64,000 nucleotides of DNA, from NCBI RefSeq assembly GCF_014837155.1, contig NZ_JACYHA010000013.1:57886-121885 (forward strand), given 5' to 3'. The notes beneath the pieces were generated by a model that saw nothing but the letters and a program-made list of their open reading frames with translations, searched no databases and was not told where the DNA came from. This DNA comes from Litchfieldia stipae. GTDB lineage: Bacteria > Bacillota > Bacilli > Bacillales > Bacillaceae_L. The stretch's first letter is position 1. Every line of letters begins with the position of its first letter. Made by a program: the position numbers and the translations under genes. Positions 56,769 through 64,000 of the stretch are shown here, piece after piece.

Positions 56769-58556
56769 TTACTCAGTTTTTCGAGGTAAAAAGAAAGTAA
56801 ATGTCGTACCTTCGTTCATTTTGCTATGAACGGAGATTTCTCCCATATGAGCATCGACAATATTTTTAGCAATCGCAAGCCCTAATCCTGTACCGGAGCG
56901 ACCTCTTGTACGAGCTTTGTCAGCCTTATAAAAACGTTCAAATACAAATGGCAGGTCTTCTTCTGGTATCCCTGAACCTGAGTCAGAAACCTCAAATAAA
57001 ACCCCATTTTCTTTCGATGTAATATTTAATGTGACAGACCCTTGCTCATTCGTATGTCTAATAGCGTTATCAATCAGATTTGTTAGAACCTGTTCTATTC
57101 GATCTGGATCAATTATCAATGAACCAATCATTTGCTGATTTTTGATTGCGCTTAAATGAATGCCTTTATCTTTGGCAAGTCCTTGAAACTTCCTAATAAT
57201 CTTATCAGAGAATTCGTCAATATTTGCTTCTTCTTTATTAAGGGTTATATGACCTGCTTCCATTCTAGCTAGGTCTAATAACTCATTTACGAGTCTTCCC
57301 ATACGCAATGATTCATCATAAATGACCTTGACGATTTCTTTCTTCTCTTCTTCAGAACTCGCTATATCATCTATAATTGCTTCACTGTATCCCTGAAGCA
57401 TCGCAATTGGTGTACGAAGCTCGTGTGAAACATTTGCTATAAAATCGGTTCTTAGCTTATCTAATCTTCGTTCTTCTGTCATGTCGCGTAGAACAGCAAC
57501 CGCACCACGAATATAGGTTTGATTATAGAGTGGGCTCATAATAATTACCCAATTTCTCCCTTGAAAACTAATTTCAGTAATTTGTTCCTTTTCAAATGAA
57601 ACAGCCTTCTCAAATAACTCTCTAATTTCTATAGGTAGCTCTTCCTCAGAATTATTCTTCATCCCTTGTTGATAATACCAATATTGTAAAAAGCGCTCTG
57701 CTGGTGGATTTGAGATAAGAATCGTCCCATCACGATTTAAAGTAATAACACCATCAGCCATACTAGATAAAATGCTTGAAAGCTGTTCTTTTTCTTGATT
57801 AACGGCATTTATATTATATTTCAACTGCCTTGCCATCTGATTAAATGCTGTTGCTAACTCACCAATTTCATCATTTGTTAAGATTGGCACCTTTGTATCA
57901 AATTTTCCTTTCGATAATTCGAAGGCTGCTTCTCTCATTTTTCGTAGTGGAGCAGTAATTCTTGTTAGCAAGAAGAATGCAAAAATCGTTGTTAGTATGA
58001 TAGCTACACCAGCAGCAAAATAAATAAATGTAGTTGTTCTGCGTGACGTCTCTTCAACAATATTTAATGATTGATATAAGAAAACTGCCCCTGTCTTATC
58101 ACCAGCGAAGTGAAGGGGTGATCCAACAATAAACATTTCATCTGGAAAATTGGCATCCATTCCAGAATCATCGATATATTTCTTCTCACTCACCTTTATA
58201 TCCTCAGTAAACACCTTACTTAAAGTTGGTTCTTCCATGAAATAAGAAATTGGTAAATTTCCGATTGTTTCTAAGTCTGGTGAATACCAGTATGTGTTCT
58301 CATCATAGATAATCAGAACCTTTGTTACATCATCAGCAAATTCCCACGCTATGGCTCTAGCAACATCATTGTCATCATAGGTTTCAAGAGTCGTTGCAAT
58401 CTTTGTAGCCAGATGTGATAAATCATTCTCCGTTTCATTTACATGATAATTCTCAAAGTATTCTAGGAGCAATATCGTTAGAATAAATAGAACAAAAGAA
58501 ACGAGTAATAGAATGGTGATCCATAGCTTACCTACAATACTTCGCCAAAACATCAT
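56769..58556 (-). CDS. resE: Sensor histidine kinase ResE
   Basis: Membrane kinase that with ResD controls anaerobic and aerobic respiration genes. In order: first membrane segment (about 10-30), external sensing region, second membrane segment (about 175-197), HAMP (about 198-250), PAS (about 255-365), HisKA with the phosphorylated His in [10 protein letters not shown], and HATPase_c with [16 protein letters not shown] and [10 protein letters not shown]. Length 595, as in B. subtilis. It overlaps resD by 4 bases (ATGA). Confidence 0.95.
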   Translation of the reverse strand: MMFWRSIVGKLWITILLLVSFVLFILTILLLEYFENYHVNETENDLSHLATKIATTLETYDDNDVARAIAWEFADDVTKVLIIYDENTYWYSPDLETIGNLPISYFMEEPTLSKVFTEDIKVSEKKYIDDSGMDANFPDEMFIVGSPLHFAGDKTGAVFLYQSLNIVEETSRRTTTFIYFAAGVAIILTTIFAFFLLTRITAPLRKMREAAFELSKGKFDTKVPILTNDEIGELATAFNQMARQLKYNINAVNQEKEQLSSILSSMADGVITLNRDGTILISNPPAERFLQYWYYQQGMKNNSEEELPIEIRELFEKAVSFEKEQITEISFQGRNWVIIMSPLYNQTYIRGAVAVLRDMTEERRLDKLRTDFIANVSHELRTPIAMLQGYSEAIIDDIASSEEEKKEIVKVIYDESLRMGRLVNELLDLARMEAGHITLNKEEANIDEFSDKIIRKFQGLAKDKGIHLSAIKNQQMIGSLIIDPDRIEQVLTNLIDNAIRHTNEQGSVTLNITSKENGVLFEVSDSGSGIPEEDLPFVFERFYKADKARTRGRSGTGLGLAIAKNIVDAHMGEISVHSKMNEGTTFTFFLPRKTE

Positions 58557-59269
58557 TCATTAACTACCTCAAATTTATAACCTACACCCCAAACAGTCAC
58601 AATCATTTTGGCAGCTTCTGGTGACACTTTATTTAATTTTTCTCGAAGTCTCTTTACATGGGTATCTACAGTTCTTAAATCTCCAAAGAATTCATAATGC
58701 CACACTTCTTTTAATAATTGCTCCCTGTCATACACTTTATCTGGTGCTTTTGCAAGGAAAAGTAGTAGTTCATACTCTTTTGGTGTTAAGCTTACTTCCT
58801 TCCCATCTGCAGTTACACGGTGTGCATCATTATCAATTGTTAAATGACTAAATACAATGACATCCTTTGTTGTAGTTTCTGCCTGTAAAAATGAAGTTGG
58901 AGAGGATCTTCTTAATAATGCCTTTACCCTCAATACCACTTCTCTTGGACTGAATGGTTTAACAATGTAATCATCCGTTCCAACTTCAAACCCTTGAACT
59001 CGATTTATTTCTTCCCCTTTTGCCGTTAACATGATAATGGGAGTTGATTTTTTTTCACGAATATCTTTACATACTTCAAGCCCATCTTTACCTGGCATCA
59101 TTAGGTCAAGCAAAATTAAATCATACTCAGATTGTAGTGCCTTTTCAACCGCTATTTCACCATTCTCAGCTTCTTCTATGAGGTAATTTTCTCTTTCTAA
59201 GTACATTTTTAATAGGCGTCGAATTCTTTCCTCGTCATCAACAACTAATATCTTTGCTTCTTTCTCCAT
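58553..59269 (-). CDS. resD: Response regulator ResD
   Basis: OmpR/PhoB-type regulator. The receiver domain (about 6-120) has the acidic pair DDEE, phosphoacceptor Asp in [10 protein letters not shown] and Lys in IVKPFSP; the C-terminal winged helix (about 145-235) ends with [10 protein letters not shown]. Length 238. The promoter of resD-resE should lie between 59270 and 59470. Position downstream of resABC confirms the identity. Confidence 0.96.
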   Translation of the reverse strand: MEKEAKILVVDDEERIRRLLKMYLERENYLIEEAENGEIAVEKALQSEYDLILLDLMMPGKDGLEVCKDIREKKSTPIIMLTAKGEEINRVQGFEVGTDDYIVKPFSPREVVLRVKALLRRSSPTSFLQAETTTKDVIVFSHLTIDNDAHRVTADGKEVSLTPKEYELLLFLAKAPDKVYDREQLLKEVWHYEFFGDLRTVDTHVKRLREKLNKVSPEAAKMIVTVWGVGYKFEVVNE

Positions 59270-59471
59270 TTAAAACCCTCCAGACTGTATCACTCTACAA
59301 ATAGTGAATTTGACAATATTTTCAAATACTGAATTAATACAATGTATATATAGAAAACCTTTTCCACCAATATCGTACATAAATATGACACAAACTTCTA
59401 TAACATTTGTCACAAAAGATAAAAATAATCATTCTTACGACACAATTTTATCATATTTTCTCAAAATGAAA

Positions 59472-59499
59472 AAAGGCCTGATCATTTATCAGGACCTTT
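59472..59499 (-). terminator. Terminator of resABC
   Basis: Minus-strand AAAGG-T-CCTGAT pairs with ATCAGG-CCTTT (one bulged T), 5-nt loop, followed by TTTTC. It lies about 20 bases after the resC stop, before resD. Confidence 0.8.
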
Positions 59500-59521
59500 A
59501 AGCATCTTAAACAAATAATTG

Positions 59522-60691
59522 TTATGCATATGAATGTAAACCAGCAATAACTAAATTAACAAACACAAGATTAAACATAATGATAGCAAATCCAATTACA
59601 GCAAGCCATGCTGATTTTTCTCCGTGCCATCCTTTTGATAATCTTAAGTGTAGGAATGCCGCATAAAATAACCATGTAATAAGTGCCCATACTTCTTTTG
59701 GATCCCAGCCCCAAAATCTTGTCCATGCAATTTGTGCCCAAATCATGGCAAAAATCAGTGCACCTAATGTGAAGATTGGAAACCCAATCGCTACTGAACG
59801 ATATCCAATTTCATCGACTAAATCCAGATTCATATTCTTAACTAATGGTTGTAACGCAGCTCCAATTCTCTTTCTTAAGATTAGTCTAATGATCCCGTAG
59901 AGGATTGTACCGACTAGAAATGACCAAATTACAGTATTTAACTTTCTTGCACTAATAATCGCAGGAACTTCTAGCCCAGATTGAAACTTCCCATCTGTTA
60001 GAAGCTCTCCTTCATTCGGTGTAACAAGTGCAGGCAGATGATAGACCATTTCAGCATCTTGTCCGTTTTTATCTACCCAAGAGAAGGTACTCTCATACCC
60101 CATAGAACTGTAGACAATTGAAATTACAATAAAGCCAACAGTCATTACTAGCGTATACATGATAGATTCAAGCCAGAAAGTTCGTTTACTAGAGACCGTT
60201 TGGTCGACAACTTTAACCAAGTACAAGATCCCTGTAATTGCACTAATTGCAAGAACTGCTTGTCCTAAAGCTGCAGTAGTTACATGAATATGTAGCCAAT
60301 CACTTTGTAATGCAGGGATTAATGGTGATATTTCTCTTGGAAACATACTTGCATAGGCAATTAATAATAATGCCACTGGCAATGTAAATAAGCCAACTAC
60401 ACTTGTCTTATAAATAAAGTAGATAAAGATAAAAGCAAGTACCATCATCATTCCAAAGAACGTCGTAAATTCAAATAAATTACTTACTGGTGCATGTCCT
60501 GCAGCAATCCATCTTGTGAAGAAATAACCTGTTTGTGTTAAAAAGCCTATGATGGTTAAAATAATCCCTATTTGAGACCACCGATTAATATTAGATTTTT
60601 TCTTATCTCGAATGGCACCACCAAAGAATATGGTAGCAATTAAATAAACGATAAACGCGAGATATAATAAATTTCCACTCAAAGTCGCCAC
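59522..60691 (-). CDS. resC: Cytochrome c biogenesis protein ResC (CcsA type)
   Basis: Multi-pass membrane protein of System II cytochrome c maturation; with ResB it exports and attaches heme. About eight hydrophobic helices are visible, and the heme-handling WWD-type motif is in [22 protein letters not shown] (about 330-351). I chose the GTG at 60691 with AGGAGGGG 7 bases upstream, 4 bases after the resB stop; the longer reading includes the ribosome site. 389 residues. Confidence 0.94.
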   Translation of the reverse strand: MATLSGNLLYLAFIVYLIATIFFGGAIRDKKKSNINRWSQIGIILTIIGFLTQTGYFFTRWIAAGHAPVSNLFEFTTFFGMMMVLAFIFIYFIYKTSVVGLFTLPVALLLIAYASMFPREISPLIPALQSDWLHIHVTTAALGQAVLAISAITGILYLVKVVDQTVSSKRTFWLESIMYTLVMTVGFIVISIVYSSMGYESTFSWVDKNGQDAEMVYHLPALVTPNEGELLTDGKFQSGLEVPAIISARKLNTVIWSFLVGTILYGIIRLILRKRIGAALQPLVKNMNLDLVDEIGYRSVAIGFPIFTLGALIFAMIWAQIAWTRFWGWDPKEVWALITWLFYAAFLHLRLSKGWHGEKSAWLAVIGFAIIMFNLVFVNLVIAGLHSYA

Positions 60692-60695
60692 CTTA

Positions 60696-62369
60696 TTACC
60701 CCTCCTTTTCAACCTTTTGTGATTCTACTAATTGTTTTGATTTCTCCGTATCTATTTGATCTACTGGTGGAGTAATCCCCGTCTCACTCACAATAAATTC
60801 CATTTCTTTTTTCAGACCAAAATAATTCTTGTTTGCATGTCCTGCTAGCATCACTTCTCCATCTATCTTTTGAATCCAGATGCGGCGATGATTCCAATAC
60901 ATGCCTTGAACTACCCCAATCATAAATATTAAACCACCTAGTGCAAGGATCCATAATGTTAAATCCTTCCGTACAATCAAACCAGATACATTGGCTGTTT
61001 CTAGGCCAGCAAATGTAAGCTTATAATCATTATCCCCAAGAGGCTCAAGGTTTTGCTGAATGGCCACAAAGGCAACTTCCCCTTCAGGCTTTTCTGGAGA
61101 ATACATTTTAAATACAAATGCAGGATTATTAGGTATTTTTGTTCTTGTTGCTGGGTCACCGTCTGTATCAAAATAAAAATCAGGGAAATAACTAATCATC
61201 TCAACAGAATACCCATTGTCAAACTCGTACATTTTCTGTGGATCTCTTAAATCAACGGTAAGCGTTCCATGACTAGTTTCTGTTTCTTTATCAATTAAAT
61301 TAAATGACATCGCTTTAAATTCATTCAATTTAAAATCAACTTGATACAATGCATAATTCTCGTGTTTTAAAGGCTCATTCACTCGAATCTGCCAATCTTT
61401 TATTTTCTGCAGATTAAGGTCATCTCCAGCAACCTTTGTCGTATCTCGTTCATATAAAACGACATCTGTTTGATAATTTTTAACTGCCATCCCATTCCCT
61501 ACTCGATCAATGGCATCTCCAAATACATCTTTTTCATTTTCTTTTTCATAGACTTCCATCTTAAATTGTTCGTTTTTCAAAAAGTATTGCCCATCCGTAC
61601 CAGGTATATTATTTGTTTCACCTTCACGAACCCACATCACTTCATCAACGTACATGCCAGGAACAAAGCGCAGCATTGCACCAATTAGAAAAATAATCAA
61701 TCCACAATGGTTAACATAAGGACCCCAACGTGAAAATCGTCCCTTTTCCGCAAGAATATTCCCATTCTCTTCTCTTACGTTATAACGTTTCTTCTTCAAA
61801 TTCTCTTTGATTGATGTGAACTCCTTGTCCTTCACATTGCTCTCAGGTGTAGAGCTGAATAAACGTTGACGCTTAAGAAATGTACTATGTCTAGAGATCC
61901 CTTGTTTTTTTAATGCCCGGTATAGTGGTACTACTCTATCAATACTAGCAATAACAAGAGACGTACCTAGAGAAGCAATGAGAATCATATACCACCATGA
62001 GCCATAGAGATTATGAAATCCTAATTGGTAATATAAAACTCCGAAAACTCCATATTCATCGCGATAAAATTCACTTGGATTAGCTGTCGCAGTCGGAGGT
62101 ATGTACATTTCTTGTGGAAGAATCGTTCCGATTGCTGAAGCAATTAGTATTATTACAATAATCCAAACTCCTACCTTTACAGATGAGAAGAAATTCCAAA
62201 TTTTATCTATAAATGTTTTTTTATAGGTTTGTGATCTTCTAGCACTACCTTCGTAACGCATATCTAGCAATTTTTGAGTCTTCTTTTCTTCAATCGTTCT
62301 GCCGCAAGATTCACAAAAGATTGTACCGTGTGGGTTTGCATGTCCACATGTACACTTTATTTGTTTCAT
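60696..62369 (-). CDS. resB: Cytochrome c biogenesis protein ResB
   Basis: Ccs1/ResB family: holds heme and apocytochrome with ResC on the outer face of the membrane. The N-terminal cytoplasmic part has a zinc-ribbon-like set C6, C8, C19, C22 (CTCGH...CESCGR). Membrane segments follow near 70, 128 and 210, then a large external domain (about 230-465) and a last membrane segment near 475. Length 557. AAGGGG lies 8 bases before the ATG; it starts 12 bases after resA. Confidence 0.94.
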   Translation of the reverse strand: MKQIKCTCGHANPHGTIFCESCGRTIEEKKTQKLLDMRYEGSARRSQTYKKTFIDKIWNFFSSVKVGVWIIVIILIASAIGTILPQEMYIPPTATANPSEFYRDEYGVFGVLYYQLGFHNLYGSWWYMILIASLGTSLVIASIDRVVPLYRALKKQGISRHSTFLKRQRLFSSTPESNVKDKEFTSIKENLKKKRYNVREENGNILAEKGRFSRWGPYVNHCGLIIFLIGAMLRFVPGMYVDEVMWVREGETNNIPGTDGQYFLKNEQFKMEVYEKENEKDVFGDAIDRVGNGMAVKNYQTDVVLYERDTTKVAGDDLNLQKIKDWQIRVNEPLKHENYALYQVDFKLNEFKAMSFNLIDKETETSHGTLTVDLRDPQKMYEFDNGYSVEMISYFPDFYFDTDGDPATRTKIPNNPAFVFKMYSPEKPEGEVAFVAIQQNLEPLGDNDYKLTFAGLETANVSGLIVRKDLTLWILALGGLIFMIGVVQGMYWNHRRIWIQKIDGEVMLAGHANKNYFGLKKEMEFIVSETGITPPVDQIDTEKSKQLVESQKVEKEG

Positions 62370-62381
62370 CAGTAAAACCCC

Positions 62382-62903
62382 TTATGGCTTAATTTGTTCG
62401 ATATAATCATGGATCATTCTTTCTGTTAATTCTCGTGAAACAATATCAATCACGTGGCCATCTTTATCGATAAAAAATGTTGTTGGTAACGGATCAACTC
62501 CATAAAGATTTAAAAGTTCATTTCCTTTATCAATTCCAACTGGAAATGTCATCTCATACTGATCAACAAATGATTCCACACTAAATTTCGGTTCTCCTAC
62601 ATTGATTGCTATCATTTGAATCCCTTGATCCTTGTACAGATTGTACTGATTTTCTAGATACGGCATTTCTCGTTCACATGGTTTACACCAAGTTCCCCAA
62701 AAGTTAACGATGACTCCATTTCCTCTGTACTCTGATAATTGATGCCTATTACCATCTATATCAGTAATCACAAAGTCAGGAGCCACATCTCCTACAGATA
62801 CCTTTATTTTTTCAACAAAAAAATTCGAATAAAGAGTGTATCCCAAAGCCGTCGCTAAAAGTAGCAGTATCACTGTACGAACTAGTAAACGATACTTTTT
62901 CAT
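62382..62903 (-). CDS. resA: Thiol-disulfide oxidoreductase ResA
   Basis: Membrane-tethered thioredoxin-like protein that reduces the CxxCH cysteines of apocytochrome c. N-terminal membrane anchor (about 8-26), then a thioredoxin fold with active site WCKPC (C73, C76) and cis-proline in DPLPTTFFID. I chose the ATG giving MKKYRLLVRT, with GGGAGAGG upstream; 173 residues against 179 in B. subtilis. First gene of resABC. Confidence 0.95.
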   Translation of the reverse strand: MKKYRLLVRTVILLLLATALGYTLYSNFFVEKIKVSVGDVAPDFVITDIDGNRHQLSEYRGNGVIVNFWGTWCKPCEREMPYLENQYNLYKDQGIQMIAINVGEPKFSVESFVDQYEMTFPVGIDKGNELLNLYGVDPLPTTFFIDKDGHVIDIVSRELTERMIHDYIEQIKP

Positions 62904-63029
62904 ACTACCTCTCCCATTAATTTTTACATTAAATACACATGATATTATAGCATTTATCACTATGGCTACGTTGTTCAAATGTGAACTTTATGTGTCTTTT
63001 TATAATTATTATTTGTTAGGTTTTTGTGC

Positions 63030-63770
63030 TTATTTCTTCAGACGGTTGCCTTCTGTTGTAGCAAGTGCTCTTAATTGCTTTACTTCATGCGGGCTTAGTT
63101 CGCGATATTCCCCAGTCGCTAATCCTTGAAGCGTTAAGAATCCGAAGCGTTCACGCTTCAACTTAATCACTTCATGACCAATTGCATCAAACATTCGTCT
63201 AACTTGACGGTTTCTACCCTCATGAATAATGATTTCGATGATAGATGATTGTTTTTTCTTATCAACTGATAATACCTTCACCTTTGCAGGAGCTGTCTTT
63301 CCATCTTCAAGCATAATCCCTTTTTCTAATTGTCTTAGTTTTTCACGAAGCGGAATCCCTTTCACCTTTGCAACATACACCTTGTCTACTTCATATTTTG
63401 GATGGATTAGAATATTTGCAAATTCTCCATCATTTGTCATCAATAGCAAACCAGATGTATCATAGTCTAAACGACCGACAGGATAGATTCTTTCCTCAAT
63501 ATATGGAAACAAATCCGTTACTACCTTTCTTCCTTTATCATCAGATACACTAGATATGACTCCTCTTGGCTTATACAATAAGAAATAAACAGGCTTTTCC
63601 TTCTCAAGCGGAATCCCATTCACCTCAATTTTATCATTTAGTGTTACTTTTGTTCCTAGTTCTTTGACGACTTTTCCATTAACCTTTACTCGTCCTTCAA
63701 GAATTAATTCTTCGGCTTTACGTCTTGACGCAACTCCTGCTTGGGCAATAATTTTTTGTAATCGTTCCAT
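63030..63770 (-). CDS. rluB: Ribosomal large subunit pseudouridine synthase B
   Basis: Makes a pseudouridine in 23S rRNA (RsuA/RluB/E/F family). N-terminal S4 RNA-binding domain (about 1-60, RLQKIIAQAGVASRRKAEELI), catalytic domain with the Asp in GRLDYDTSGLLLMTNDG (about 96-112) and IHEGRNRQVRRMFDAIGH. I chose the ATG giving MERLQKII with GAGGTG upstream; 246 residues. It lies upstream of resA as in B. subtilis (ypuL). Confidence 0.95.
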   Translation of the reverse strand: MERLQKIIAQAGVASRRKAEELILEGRVKVNGKVVKELGTKVTLNDKIEVNGIPLEKEKPVYFLLYKPRGVISSVSDDKGRKVVTDLFPYIEERIYPVGRLDYDTSGLLLMTNDGEFANILIHPKYEVDKVYVAKVKGIPLREKLRQLEKGIMLEDGKTAPAKVKVLSVDKKKQSSIIEIIIHEGRNRQVRRMFDAIGHEVIKLKRERFGFLTLQGLATGEYRELSPHEVKQLRALATTEGNRLKK

Positions 63771-63795
63771 TATGTTCACCTCTTGTAACATCTTA

Positions 63796-63819
63796 CTTGT
63801 TTATCACATAATAAACAAG
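63796..63819. repeat. 9-bp hairpin in the rluB leader
   Basis: CTTGTTTAT (63796-63804) and ATAAACAAG (63811-63819) pair with a 6-nt loop, 26 bases before the rluB ATG. It may be a leader hairpin; no T-run follows. Confidence 0.5.
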
Positions 63820-63839
63820 CCAAAGTAATCATTTCAACC

Positions 63840-63862
63840 ATATTGGTGCCAGGCACTAATAT
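63840..63862. repeat. GTGCCAGGCAC palindrome near the right edge
   Basis: The core GTGCCAGGCAC (63846-63856) is extended by ATATT and AATAT arms into a 23-base near-perfect palindrome. Related cores occur at 14102-14155 and 35213-35252. Confidence 0.65.
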
Positions 63863-63891
63863 CGGCACATAAATTGTCCCGCCAGTAAAAA

Positions 63892-63967
63892 AGAGGCTGG
63901 GACAAAACCCATCTCTGAAATGAAAAAGCCGGTGAAATTTTACGACAAGTAAAATTTCACCGGCTTT
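63892..63967 (-). terminator. Strong hairpins, likely terminator of the gene upstream of rluB
   Basis: A perfect 19-bp stem (AAAGCCGGTGAAATTTTAC at 63925-63943, partner 63949-63967) with a GACAA loop is followed on the minus strand by TTTTCATTTC. A second pairing, AGAG-GGG (63892-63901) with CCC-CTCT (63908-63916), stands beside it, inside a GGCTGGGACAAAA motif common between genes of Firmicutes (from memory). The nearest gene on that side is beyond the window. Nothing coding is seen in 63771-64000. Confidence 0.65.
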
Positions 63968-64000
63968 GATTATTTTTGAATAAAAAATAAGGACCACTTC

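Noticed and set aside
63776..63997. Minus-strand frame of 73 codons upstream of rluB
   Set aside because: It crosses a 19-bp terminator stem and several palindromes and has no Shine-Dalgarno; the region looks non-coding.

Overview
The window is 64 kb of chromosome from a spore-forming, low-GC Gram-positive bacterium of the family Bacillaceae. Gene content and order follow the Bacillus subtilis segment that runs from aroE (here aroA) through trp, spoIVA, sleB, gudB, recQ and fer to resA and rluB. Sporulation and germination genes (spoIVA, sleB, ypeB, cotJABC), the TRAP regulator mtrB, ypdA (bacillithiol pathway) and SigX support this. I see no phage, insertion sequence, tRNA, rRNA or CRISPR array. 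Nearly all genes lie on the minus strand; ypzI, ansA, cotJABC and fer are on plus. The species cannot be named from sequence alone.

Layout from left to right (transcription runs mostly right to left). 1-488: an unrecognised partial gene. 657-13146: the aromatic supraoperon aroC-aroB-aroH-trpEDCFBA-hisC-tyrA-aroA, with a TRAP-type attenuator leader (10240-10503) between aroH and trpE. 13287-17679: cheR, ndk, the menaquinone side-chain genes hepT-menG-hepS, and mtrB. 17893-25929: hbs, spoIVA, yphF, yphE, gpsA, der, a YIEGIA-family pair, yphA and ypzI. 25973-34092: fni, an S1-domain protein, plsC, cmk, ypfB, motI, ypeB-sleB, prsW. 34234-38694: asparaginase, ypdA, gudB, a structured 213-bp repeat, mecB. 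38793-46339: a B12-binding MerR regulator, ypbG, cotJABC, ypbE, ypbD, recQ, ypbB, ferredoxin. 46428-50299: a PHP phosphatase, an M23/LysM wall hydrolase, rsiX-sigX. 50467-56640: a cobalamin-riboswitch-controlled uptake operon. 56769-62903: resE-resD and resC-resB-resA. 63030-63770: rluB, then hairpin-rich DNA to the edge.

How the genes work together. MtrB (TRAP) is encoded about 7 kb upstream of the trp leader it should bind; aroA/B/C feed chorismate to trpE, aroH and tyrA, and hisC can transaminate both histidinol-phosphate and aromatic keto acids. hepS/hepT and menG finish menaquinone, which serves the respiration controlled by ResDE and the cytochrome c biogenesis proteins ResABC.

The most notable region lies between resE and sigX, which are neighbours in B. 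subtilis. A complete cobalamin riboswitch with its own terminator precedes five genes: a wall-anchored (LPNTA) protein with two DUF4430 domains and a prenyltransferase-like alpha/alpha domain, resembling a rearranged intrinsic factor/transcobalamin; a DUF4430 lipoprotein; EcfT; a double ATPase; and an S component. Together these look like a surface-to-membrane vitamin B12 capture and import pathway. Other points of interest are a trp leader with two clusters of TRAP-type triplets, mtrB without folE, a tandem-repeat linker in SleB, and a CarH-like regulator with altered light-sensing residues.
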